From the NCBI GenBank assembly GCA_035532215.1, contig DATKRK010000336.1, positions 1-13,658 on the forward strand: 13,658 bases of DNA, given 5' to 3'. Shown here in pieces: positions 7,147 through 13,139 of the stretch. Within the stretch, counting starts at the first letter, position 1, and each line of letters opens with the position of its first letter. The DNA is from JAICIG01 sp035532215 (GTDB taxonomy: Bacteria; Planctomycetota; Planctomycetia; Pirellulales; JAICIG01). A program made the position numbers and the translations under genes. A model generated the notes under the pieces. That model saw nothing but the letters and a program-made list of their open reading frames with translations. It made no database searches and was not told where the DNA came from.

Positions 7147-7420
7147 GCATGCGCGTGCCTCTCTGCCGCCCTGCACGTGCCAGCCTCTCGCAAAACAGGC
7201 TCACGAACTCTTCGATGCTTGTCTCCATAGCTTGGCAGACGTAGACCGTCTCGACGAAGTCGAGGCGGCGCTCGCCGGTTTCATACTTGCTGACATAGCT
7301 TTGCGGCACTTTCAGGCGTCGCGCCAACTGCCTCTGCGTTAGCTTCTTTTCGCCTCGCAACTCTTTGAGCAACCGGCGAAAAACATCGTCCGCCAGGGCG
7401 AACTTCGCCTTGAACATCAT
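7136..7420 (-). CDS. XRE/Cro-C1-type helix-turn-helix regulator
   Basis: A 94-residue protein (ATG 7420, with a second ATG next to it). Residues 14-70 are a lambda-repressor-like DNA-binding domain: LTQRQLARRLKVPQSYVSKY (27-46) holds the helix-turn-helix, followed by ETGERRLDFVE. It is the size of the small controller proteins of restriction systems and of antitoxin-like repressors. Its stop overlaps the nuclease-like gene by 11 bases, so the two are co-translated. It is divergent from the BsuBI/PstI-like ORF across 50 bases containing an inverted repeat, which it probably binds to control both directions (inference). No Shine-Dalgarno sequence is evident before the start. Confidence 0.85.
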   Translation of the reverse strand: MMFKAKFALADDVFRRLLKELRGEKKLTQRQLARRLKVPQSYVSKYETGERRLDFVETVYVCQAMETSIEEFVSLFCERLARAGRQRGTRMHEG

Positions 7421-7435
7421 GCGACGATCTACGAC

Positions 7436-7464
7436 TTGACTCGTGAACCCAAATTCGGTTCAAT
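7436..7464 (+). promoter_or_regulatory. Divergent control region: candidate promoter with inverted-repeat operator
   Basis: TTGACT (7436-7441), 17 bases, then TTCAAT (7459-7464) match sigma70 elements at 5/6 and 4/6. The inverted repeat TGAACC (7444-7449) / GGTTCA (7457-7462), spacer CAAATTC, sits between and partly over the -10 box. Transcription from this promoter would begin around 7471, which is the ATG of the plus-strand ORF, implying a leaderless message. The location, between an XRE regulator and the gene it faces, is that of an autoregulatory operator. Confidence 0.5.
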
Positions 7465-7470
7465 ACTTGA

Positions 7471-7935
7471 ATGAGAGTCACTGAGCAGATCCAAGACGAC
7501 GTCGCAAGGCGAGTGCTGACGGATTTCAGGCCGCGGTACGCGCCCCAAGGTCGCGTGGTCTGGGTCTCGGAAGGCAACGCCGAGCCGATGCAGAGTTCGA
7601 AAACGTGGCTCCAGGGATTGCGCGTTTCAGCCGCCGCCGAAGAAGAACTCCCCAACGTAGTTGTTCGCGATTCGCGGCGCCGTCGTTTGTGGCTGGTCGA
7701 TGTGGCAACGCTGGGTCGCCACATGAACGCTGAACGGCGAGAGCGTCTGTCGCGCATCTTGCGTCGATCACTCGCCACGTTGCTGTTTCTTACGGCCTTC
7801 GAAAACCGCAGGCAAATGACGCGATTCATCCTCGATGCTCCCTGGGGCACCATTGCATGGTTCGCCGATGAGCCCGCCCATCTCGTCCATTTCGACGACC
7901 ACCCTGACGCTCGCCTCTTGGCGCCGCCAAGCTAG
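7471..7935 (+). CDS. Shortened BsuBI/PstI-type restriction-endonuclease-like protein
   Basis: A 154-residue protein that matches the C-terminal domain layout of BsuBI/PstI type II enzymes: GRVVWVSEGNAE (27-38), PNVVVRD (61-67), LWLVDVATLGRHMNAERRERL (73-93), FLTAFENRRQMTRFI (106-120) and WFADEPAHLVHFD (130-142). Full enzymes are about twice as long, with an extra N-terminal domain missing here. From memory of the family, the active-site region reads PD..., then VEAVTSHG; here D is N62 and E is D77, so activity may be lost or changed. The usual ending FNGxxFLGPY is replaced by DDHPDARLLAPPS. It is divergent from the XRE gene, with a promoter placed so that the mRNA would be leaderless. No methyltransferase gene is near. 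Alternatively it is a regulatory or inactive derivative. Confidence 0.65.
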   Translation: MRVTEQIQDDVARRVLTDFRPRYAPQGRVVWVSEGNAEPMQSSKTWLQGLRVSAAAEEELPNVVVRDSRRRRLWLVDVATLGRHMNAERRERLSRILRRSLATLLFLTAFENRRQMTRFILDAPWGTIAWFADEPAHLVHFDDHPDARLLAPPS

Positions 7936-7940
7936 CGAGA

Positions 7941-8105
7941 GCAACCACTTTCATGGACTTCACGGCGTTCAAGAAGTACGCCTCGGACATCGTGTGGGAG
8001 TCCGAAGTCTGGATCGCGGAGTTCCCAGATCACATGATTCATTTCAATGGCGACAAGTTCTTGGGCCCGTACCCACGGCGTAACAAAGAAGAAGAATCCG
8101 CCTGA
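7941..8105 (+). pseudogene. C-terminal fragment of a second BsuBI/PstI-type restriction endonuclease
   Basis: From 7953 an ATG opens a 50-residue frame beginning MDFTAFKKYASDIVWESEVW and continuing through IAEFPDHMIHFNGDKFLGPY, then PRRNKEEESA and TGA at 8103-8105. This is the classical C-terminal end of BsuBI/PstI enzymes, closer to consensus than the end of the ORF just upstream. The same frame upstream (ATTF, from 7941) still fits the family strand that precedes this helix; before that, similarity is lost and the bases belong to the other ORF in another frame. About 85% of a normal enzyme is therefore missing. It is either a decayed copy whose front was replaced by the upstream ORF, or a separately translated small partner; a GAGAG about 12 bases before the ATG is a poor ribosome site. 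Confidence 0.75.
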
Positions 8106-8259
8106 CAGCCTTCTTTCCTTCTTGTGGCACGCACGATCCCGCCGAACTCTCGCCGCGATTGTGTTGGCGCACAACGAGATTCGGCCCTTATTCAAGCAGC
8201 CGAACCAAAATCGTCGGCGGCGCCTGCCCCCCTCGCTCGGCGTTTTCTCGAAAAAAGCT

Positions 8260-8288
8260 TTGAATCGCGAATTGCGGCCGGTTAACAT
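8260..8288 (+). promoter_or_regulatory. Candidate sigma70-like promoter
   Basis: TTGAAT (8260-8265), 17 bases, TAACAT (8283-8288), each 4/6 to consensus. Transcription would start near 8295, leaving a leader of about 70 bases with a small hairpin (CCTGC 8300-8304 with GCAGG 8317-8321) before the gene at 8364. Confidence 0.4.
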
Positions 8289-8363
8289 CTGTCTAGTGTC
8301 CTGCCGGGGCGTTCCCGCAGGGCCCTCCCGAGGAGGCAAGTTCCCAGGTTTAGGAGGTGTTCC

Positions 8364-8822
8364 ATGCGTTGTTCGAGAGGTGTGGCGTTAGGCGTCGTCG
8401 CGTTGGCTCTGGCGGGAATCTTGGCTCAGCAACCGCTGCGCGGACAGGATGCAGCGCCGAAAGCCGAAGCGAAGGCTGCAAAGCCGCGGGCCAAACCGCG
8501 CGGCCGATTGCCGGCCCACTACGGGGCGGTGGTCGACAACGAGCAGCGGGAAAAGATCTACGGCATCCAACAATCGTATCAGCCGCAAATCGAGGCCTTG
8601 CAAGCCCAACTCGTTGCGCTTCGTGAGAAGCAAGCCGCCGAGATCGATGCCGTCTTGACGCCCGAGCAAAAGGAAAAAGTCAAGGAGTTGGCCGCCGCCG
8701 CCAAAACCAAGCGCGCCAAGGCCGCCGAGAGCAAGAAAGCCGGCGAGGACGCAAAACCGTCCGAGGCGGCCGTTCCCGCTACGGACGCCAAGCCAGCAGC
8801 GAAAGCCAAGAAAGCCTCTTGA
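8364..8822 (+). CDS. Small secreted, Lys/Ala-rich helical protein
   Basis: A 152-residue protein starting at ATG 8364 with a strong AGGAGG six bases upstream. A signal peptide spans about 1-28 (basic start, VALGVVALALAGILA core, likely cleavage near GQD). Residues 29-48 are Ala/Lys/Pro-rich. A predicted long helical hairpin runs from 52 to 118 (VVDNEQREKIYGIQQSYQPQ, then a Leu/Ala heptad-like stretch and LTPEQKEKVKEL at 98-109). The tail (119-152) is Lys/Ala-rich and disordered. The LTPEQ turn after a long helix recalls Spy/CpxP-type LTxxQ periplasmic proteins, but this is only a resemblance. The highly basic ends could bind nucleic acid or acidic polymers; no function is assigned. Transcribed alone, with a hairpin 23 bases after the stop. 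Confidence 0.75.
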   Translation: MRCSRGVALGVVALALAGILAQQPLRGQDAAPKAEAKAAKPRAKPRGRLPAHYGAVVDNEQREKIYGIQQSYQPQIEALQAQLVALREKQAAEIDAVLTPEQKEKVKELAAAAKTKRAKAAESKKAGEDAKPSEAAVPATDAKPAAKAKKAS

Positions 8823-8845
8823 GTCGAATCGCTCGATCCCCAGTC

Positions 8846-8890
8846 GCGGCGCCGTCCCGAAGCCCATGCACGGTTTCGGGGCGGCGCCGC
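8846..8890 (+). terminator. Strong hairpin, likely transcription terminator
   Basis: Arms 8846-8861 and 8875-8890 pair over 16 positions with a single G-T pair, around a 13-base loop, 23 bases after the stop of the secreted protein gene. It is followed by TTCGTTCGTG rather than a clean T run. The 3' arm overlaps the first five bases of the 39-bp repeat at 8886. Confidence 0.55.
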
Positions 8891-8924
8891 TTCGTTCGTG
8901 AGCGCAACGTTCGATTTGTGTTGC
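8886..8924. repeat. 39-bp direct repeat, copy 1
   Basis: Identical over 39 bases to 8959-8997 (starts GCCGCTTCGTTCGTGAGCGC, ends TTTGTGTTGC). The repeat period is 73 bp. It contains GCAAC/GTTGC arms that could pair. There are only two copies with a 34-base unrelated spacer, no ORF and no cas genes. Confidence 0.85.
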
Positions 8925-8958
8925 TGAGGCCCCTGCAAGCCTCCTGACCGCCGCGCGG

Positions 8959-8997
8959 GCCGCTTCGTTCGTGAGCGCAACGTTCGATTTGTGTTGC
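8959..8997. repeat. 39-bp direct repeat, copy 2
   Basis: Exact second copy of 8886-8924, in the same orientation, followed 30 bases later by the perfect palindrome at 9028. A short GCGGCC-TTC-GGCCGC hairpin (9009-9023) lies between the two. Confidence 0.85.
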
Positions 8998-9027
8998 CAT
9001 CTCCCAGCGCGGCCTTCGGCCGCAACC

Positions 9028-9085
9028 AAAGTCGCTTTTCGCTCCGCGAAAAAGGCGCCTTTTTCGCGGAGCGAAAAGCGACTTT
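9028..9085. repeat. Perfect 58-bp palindrome
   Basis: Left arm 9028-9056 is the exact reverse complement of right arm 9057-9085, centred on GGCGCC with no spacer; the outer ends are AAAGTCGCTT and AAGCGACTTT. It lies in the 369-base gap between the secreted-protein gene and the ABC permease gene, which also holds the terminator-like hairpin, the 39-bp repeats and the permease promoter. It could be a dispersed repeat, a bidirectional terminator or a cruciform. Confidence 0.9.
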
Positions 9086-9125
9086 CTGCAGCTTGACTTT
9101 GGATTTACCACCGTGGAACCCCGCT

Positions 9126-9154
9126 TTCGCACCCCTGCCTTCGCCGAGTATAAT
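9126..9154 (+). promoter_or_regulatory. Sigma70-like promoter of the ABC permease gene
   Basis: A perfect TATAAT at 9149-9154 lies 17 bases after TTCGCA (9126-9131, 4/6). Transcription would start about 9161, some 30 bases before the TTG start at 9192. Confidence 0.6.
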
Positions 9155-9191
9155 TCTAGTTGCGGTGTGAGAAACTTCCTTAACGTCAAGC

Positions 9192-10982
9192 TTGAACTTC
9201 GGGGCCGATTGGGGAGAGCGTCGTTTGTTCGTAGGCCCCGTCTTTACGCGCGAGGTGGCGACCGCGCCGCGCCGCGCCCGTCTGTATCTTGCTCGCGCCG
9301 CCTATGTCGCCGTGTTGTTGGTGCTGACGGCGACCGCCTGGGAAGTGCTCGCGGGCACGCAAGTCGTTCGCAACGTCGGCGACCTGGCCCGCTTCGGAGC
9401 GGTCGTGTTTCAGATCCTGGCGCCGCTGCAGTTGGCGGTGGTGATGTTCTTCGCCGCGCTGTCGGCGGCCAGCGCCGTGGCCGCCGAGAAAGACCGGCAG
9501 ACGCTGATTCTGCTCTTGCTGACGAATCTCTCGAACACTGAATTGGTGCTCGGCAAGTTGTTGGCCAGCATGCTGAACGTGCTGGTCTTGATTGCTTCGG
9601 CGTTGCCGGTGTTCATGTTGCTGGTGCTGCTGGGCGGCGTTTCGTTCGCCCAGGTGATTCACGTGTTCGCCGTCACGCTGGCCGGCGCCTTGGCCGCCGG
9701 CAGCCTGGGCGCGCTGCTGGCCTTTTGGCGCGAGAAGACGTTTCAAACCTTGGCCATGACCGCCCTGGCGTTGGTCTTTTGGCTGACCTCCTGGGAAGCC
9801 GTGGCGCGCGGCGCGCTGGGGGAAAGTTGGCTGGGCGTCTCTTGCCAGACCTGGGCCGTCGGCTTCAGCCCTTGGCAAGCCATGCTGGAAGCCATGCGGC
9901 CGATCGTCGAAAGCGATCCGGCGTTGGGCCCGATTCGCACTTCGGTCAACTTGTTTTTGCTGCTTGCCGTCGCCATGACGATCGGCCAGAACCTGATCGC
10001 CATCGCCATGGTTCGCGTCTGGAATCCTTCGCGCGAAATGCGGCGCGATCAGGAAGCCAGCAAAGAGAAGCCGGTCGAAGCCGCCCAGCACGTTCGCCGG
10101 CCGGGCAAAACTCGCGAGGTTTGGGACAACCCGATCATCTGGCGCGAGGTGCGCACCTGGGCTTACGGGCGGAAGATTATCGCCGTCCGCGTGGCTTACC
10201 TGGTCCTGGCGGCGCTGGCGCTGGCCGGCTTGTACAGTCTAGTGCATCAACCGGGGGCGCCGTCGCGAAACGACCTGGCCCTGATCCTGGCGCCGTTCGG
10301 CGTGCTCAGCCTGGTGCTATTGAACGCTCAGGCCGTCACCTCGCTGACCAGCGAACGCGACGCCAAGGCGATCGATCTGCTGCTGGTCACCGATCTCTCG
10401 CCGAGCGAATTCATTTACGGCAAACTGGGCGGAGTGTTCTACAACGCCAAAGAAATCTGGCTGCTGCCGATGGCGATGTGCGTCTACTTGTGGTCGAGCG
10501 GCGTGCTCGGCCTCGAAAACTTACTCTATCTGCTCGGAGGCTGGCTGTCGTTGTGCGCTTTCGCGGCCATGCTCGGCGTCCACAGCGGCATGAATTACGT
10601 CAGTTCGCGAGGCGCGATTGCGGTCAGTCTCGGCACCGTGTTTTTCCTGTTCGTCGGCGTGGCGGTTTGCATGCGGATCATGGTCGCCTTCAGCGGGTCG
10701 TTCCAGGTTCAATTGCAGCCGTTCCTGGCGTTCATGGTCGGCGGCGGCATTGGACTGTACGCGGCGCTTGGTATCCGCAACCCTTCGCCCGCCATTCAGT
10801 TCGCCTCGTTCGGCTGCCCGTTCGCCATTTTTTACGCCATCACCAGCCTGTTCCTGGGCTACACGCTCGCCGTGTTTCTGGTGGCGGCCTTCACGTTCGG
10901 TTTCACCACCGCGGCGATGCTGATTCCGGCCCTGTTCGAATTCGACGTCGCCACCGGCCGCACCACCGGCGGCGAAGAGTAA
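9192..10982 (+). CDS. Double-length ABC-2-type transporter permease
   Basis: A 596-residue membrane protein. An in-frame TGA at 9168-9170 limits the start; the first candidate is TTG at 9192, followed by MNFGADWGERRLFVGPVFTR. No clear Shine-Dalgarno site is seen. It consists of two tandem ABC-2 permease units. Each has an entry motif (FTREVATAPRRAR 18-30; IWREVRTWAYGRK 316-328), a first membrane segment (33-54; 330-350), then a matching loop and helix (EKDRQTLILLLLTNLSNTEL 99-118 with GKL; ERDAKAIDLLLVTDLSPSEF 388-407 with GKL). Further segments lie at about 68-97, 126-150, 155-178, 186-200, 252-274, 362-380, 421-437, 441-463, 476-499, 510-527 and 541-580. ABC-2 permeases form the membrane channel of exporters driven by a separate ATPase, which is not in this window. 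Substrate unknown. Confidence 0.85.
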   Translation: MNFGADWGERRLFVGPVFTREVATAPRRARLYLARAAYVAVLLVLTATAWEVLAGTQVVRNVGDLARFGAVVFQILAPLQLAVVMFFAALSAASAVAAEKDRQTLILLLLTNLSNTELVLGKLLASMLNVLVLIASALPVFMLLVLLGGVSFAQVIHVFAVTLAGALAAGSLGALLAFWREKTFQTLAMTALALVFWLTSWEAVARGALGESWLGVSCQTWAVGFSPWQAMLEAMRPIVESDPALGPIRTSVNLFLLLAVAMTIGQNLIAIAMVRVWNPSREMRRDQEASKEKPVEAAQHVRRPGKTREVWDNPIIWREVRTWAYGRKIIAVRVAYLVLAALALAGLYSLVHQPGAPSRNDLALILAPFGVLSLVLLNAQAVTSLTSERDAKAIDLLLVTDLSPSEFIYGKLGGVFYNAKEIWLLPMAMCVYLWSSGVLGLENLLYLLGGWLSLCAFAAMLGVHSGMNYVSSRGAIAVSLGTVFFLFVGVAVCMRIMVAFSGSFQVQLQPFLAFMVGGGIGLYAALGIRNPSPAIQFASFGCPFAIFYAITSLFLGYTLAVFLVAAFTFGFTTAAMLIPALFEFDVATGRTTGGEE

Positions 10983-10985
10983 TCG

Positions 10986-11034
10986 GCCGCCCTCGGGCGG
11001 CTCGAACGCGGCGCCGCATGGGCTAACGCCGCGT
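10986..11034. terminator. Bidirectional terminator hairpins between convergent genes
   Basis: GCCGCC-CTCG-GGCGGC (10986-11001) starts four bases after the permease stop. A second stem, ACGCGGCG (11006-11013) with CGCCGCGT (11027-11034), spans the stop of the convergent Cys-rich gene. Neither has a T tract, but position and strength fit a shared end for both transcripts. Confidence 0.5.
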
Positions 11035-11649
11035 CGAACCCTGCACGGAGCTCATCCGCGGCATCGACCAGCTTTGTCGGACTGCGGCCTGACCGTTGCG
11101 AGCCCGCTGCGCCGCCTCGGAAGCCGATGAGGGCTTGGGCGATCGCGCTTGGGGAGACAGCGGCATGCTCTCGGCGGGTTCGGCGGAGTCGTAGTCTGCC
11201 GGTGGCGCCGCCATTTCGCCCCCGTGTACGCCGCCGCAGGCGTTGCCGCAGCCATGGCTGCAATGCGAATGGCAGCAGCCTTGCTGGCAGCCGCATTGCT
11301 TGCCGCCGAAGATTTTGATGCGCATGCATTTCAGCTTGCACCACAGCGAGCCTTTTTGGCAGCCATTGCAGCCCAGCCGATGGCAGCCCTGTTGCTGTTC
11401 GCAATAGCCATCCCAGACGTTGGCGCAGCACGTGCCGCCGTAACCCCAAGTGCTGTTCGGTCCGCCGCCCAGACCCATTGGGGCGCGGTAGGCGTAGTTG
11501 CCGGCCGCCGCGTAGCCGCCCTGCGAATACGGGTCGCCCATCACGACTTCGTGCTCGCCGCCGCCCACGTAGGGCGTTTGTGCTTCCGCGAAATCCGCCG
11601 CGAGAAGGGCGAACGAAAACAGCGTCAACGAAAAAATGGCCAGCCTCAT
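11023..11649 (-). CDS. Secreted cysteine-rich protein (15 Cys in 65 residues)
   Basis: Start is the ATG at 11649, with AGGAG five to six bases upstream; an ATG at 11685 lacks such a site and would break the signal peptide. The 208-residue protein has a signal peptide (MRLAIFSLTLFSFALLAADF, cleavage near AEAQ, residue 24). Residues 25-72 are Gly/Tyr-rich. Residues 74-138 hold 15 cysteines (74, 75, 83, 89, 94, 97, 104, 108, 119, 121, 125, 126, 130, 134, 138) and four histidines, in patterns such as CCANVWDGYC, CNGC, CGCQQGCCHSHC. Residues 145-208 are Pro/Ser/Ala-rich and disordered. Such density suggests metal binding or a disulfide-linked wall layer, consistent with the cysteine-rich envelopes known in planctomycetes; the exact role is unknown. 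It converges on the ABC permease gene. Confidence 0.8.
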   Translation of the reverse strand: MRLAIFSLTLFSFALLAADFAEAQTPYVGGGEHEVVMGDPYSQGGYAAAGNYAYRAPMGLGGGPNSTWGYGGTCCANVWDGYCEQQQGCHRLGCNGCQKGSLWCKLKCMRIKIFGGKQCGCQQGCCHSHCSHGCGNACGGVHGGEMAAPPADYDSAEPAESMPLSPQARSPKPSSASEAAQRARNGQAAVRQSWSMPRMSSVQGSTRR

Positions 11650-11763
11650 GCTCGCTCCTAGCTCGGTAAGCCAAAGGGAATTCAAAAGGGGCGGATCGCT
11701 TCATCACTCGTCAGCGTCGCCGCAAACCGGACGGTCGTTACTAGCGATCGACTCGCCGCAGCC

Positions 11764-11781
11764 GGAATTACCGTTAATTCC
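11764..11781. other. Small hairpin upstream of the Cys-rich gene
   Basis: GGAATTA (11764-11770), loop CCGT, TAATTCC (11775-11781), about 115 bases upstream of the Cys-rich start and in the gap behind the SDR gene. AT-rich, no T tract. It may be a regulatory site or the end of the SDR transcript; nothing else was recognised in 11650-11890. Confidence 0.3.
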
Positions 11782-11890
11782 AGCCGGTCGTCAAATGCGG
11801 AAAAGTTCGCCGCGGCGCGGCCGTTTTAGCGGCGTCTCGCAATTTCGCCAGCTTGCCGCGCGTGCATCCCCGCCCTGCCGCCCGCGAGCA

Positions 11891-12670
11891 TTACCAGAGC
11901 GTGTAGCCGCCGTCGATCACCAACGCCGCGCCGGTCATATATCGCGAGGCGTCGCTCGCCAGGTACACGGCCAGCGGGCCCAAATCCTCGGGCTGGCCGA
12001 AATCGCCCGCCGGGATCAGGCTTTTGAAGGTTTCGATCACGTCCGGATGTTCCTGGGCCCAGCGCACGTTGGGATCGGTCATGAAACCGCCGGGGCAGAT
12101 CGCGTTGACCGTCACGCCCTGCGGCGCCCAATCGGCGGCGGTGGCCCGCGTGAATTGGATCACGGCCGCTTTCGACGTCTCGTAGCTCCGCCCGCCGATG
12201 CCGCGGTTGGCGACCATGCCCGAGATCGAGGCGATGTTGATCACTCGCCCGCGGCGGCGCTGGAGCATCGGCGCCCCGAGCAGCTTGGTGCAGAGGAACG
12301 TACTCGTCAGGTTTAGGTCCATGATCTCCTGCCACTGTTCAAGCGGCAGTTCGGTAGTGGCCGTGGCGATGCGGCGGCCGCCGACGTTGTTGATCAGAAT
12401 GTCAATCGGACCGAATTCGGCCAGCGCTTTGCGGCATGCCGCCTCGCACTCCTCGGGCTTGCCGACGTTGGCCTGAATCGTAAAGGCCTGGCGTCCCAAC
12501 TGGCGAATCTCCTCGGCCGTGGCCGCCAGGCTTTGCTCCTCGCGGCCGACCAGGACGCAATCGGCGCCCGCATCGGCGATGGCCAGCGCCATCGCGCGTC
12601 CCAGCCCGCGCGTGCCCCCGGTGATGAACAGGCGTTTGCCGTCCAGACGAAAGCGATCGAAAATACTCAT
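11891..12670 (-). CDS. Classical short-chain dehydrogenase/reductase (gluconate-5-dehydrogenase-like)
   Basis: Start chosen is the ATG at 12670 (MSIFDRFRLDGKRLF), which gives the usual 259 residues; the frame extends to an ATG at 12730 but the added 20 residues are not family-like and have no ribosome site. The Rossmann NAD(P) motif TGGTRGLG is at 17-24, NNVG at 94-97, N120 in the LNLTS segment, catalytic S150, Y163 and K167 (YETSK), and PGG at 193-195. The C-terminal IDGGYTLW is typical of the family. The overall look, especially IFDRFRLDGK and ICPGGFMTD, resembles gluconate 5-dehydrogenase/2-deoxygluconate dehydrogenase-type enzymes that interconvert a sugar-acid hydroxyl and ketone. The substrate is not proven by sequence. 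It appears to be transcribed alone. Confidence 0.88.
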   Translation of the reverse strand: MSIFDRFRLDGKRLFITGGTRGLGRAMALAIADAGADCVLVGREEQSLAATAEEIRQLGRQAFTIQANVGKPEECEAACRKALAEFGPIDILINNVGGRRIATATTELPLEQWQEIMDLNLTSTFLCTKLLGAPMLQRRRGRVINIASISGMVANRGIGGRSYETSKAAVIQFTRATAADWAPQGVTVNAICPGGFMTDPNVRWAQEHPDVIETFKSLIPAGDFGQPEDLGPLAVYLASDASRYMTGAALVIDGGYTLW

Positions 12671-12730
12671 GGTGCGGGCCGCTCGGTCAAGCAACTCAAA
12701 GGGCAAGGCGGGTTCGTTGATCGACATCAT

Positions 12731-13139
12731 AGACGCGCCGTCGCCGGCGCTGCAACGGCCCGCCGCTTGGCCGCGGCAATTGCAGACGCCCCTCCATTGC
12801 GCTCCCGGTCTTCAGGCAAAGGCAGACGCCTCTCCTTCGCCTTGCCGATCCGCGAGGACTTGCCCTGGAAGCTCGGATCGCCCTCGCCGCGCGCGGCCCA
12901 TCCCAACCGGATGACTGCTGGGCAAAAATCTGCATCACCGGGTTAGCGCGGTGCGGAAAAGCCGATAAAGGATGGATGGCTGGGATTTCCGTGGCCCGAG
13001 GAAATTCGGAGGAAATTTCGCTCGCGACTCGCGGAAAGTAGGGGCGTAGGGAAGGCCGGCGTTGACAAACACGGGCATGAAGTCTGACTCTCCGCCAACT
13101 ATTCAACCCCGCGACCACTCGCCACGACTGATAGCGACC
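12731..13139. other. Intergenic region with two imperfect short repeats, no gene seen
   Basis: Frames open here are arginine-rich shadows. The only repeat noticed is GCAGACGCCCCTCC (12782-12795) and GCAGACGCCTCTCC (12825-12838), about 43 bases apart with partly similar flanks. A TTGACA at 13062-13067 has no matching -10 box. Sequence becomes less GC-rich toward the tyrosinase remnant. Confidence 0.4.

Noticed and set aside
7900..7960. Programmed -1 frameshift joining the BsuBI-like ORF to the downstream fragment
   Set aside because: No slippery heptamer was seen, and both pieces carry the same C-terminal module, so joining them would duplicate the end rather than restore one enzyme.
8886..8997. 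CRISPR array
   Set aside because: Only two repeats, one 34-base spacer, no cas genes and a palindrome next door; a dispersed intergenic repeat fits better.
8388..9029. Minus-strand frame of 213 codons across the secreted protein gene
   Set aside because: Antisense to a gene with signal peptide, strong Shine-Dalgarno site and promoter; the frame also reads through hairpins and repeats.
9725..11026. Plus-strand frame of 433 codons inside the ABC permease
   Set aside because: Arg-rich +1-frame shadow of a protein with clear membrane segments and internal duplication.
13062..13090. Promoter from the TTGACA at 13062
   Set aside because: The position 17 bases on reads TGACTC, which is not a -10 box, and no plus-strand gene follows.
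12696..13118. Minus-strand frame of 140 codons upstream of the SDR gene
   Set aside because: Arg/Pro-rich, no motif, overlaps the SDR leader; no ribosome binding site.
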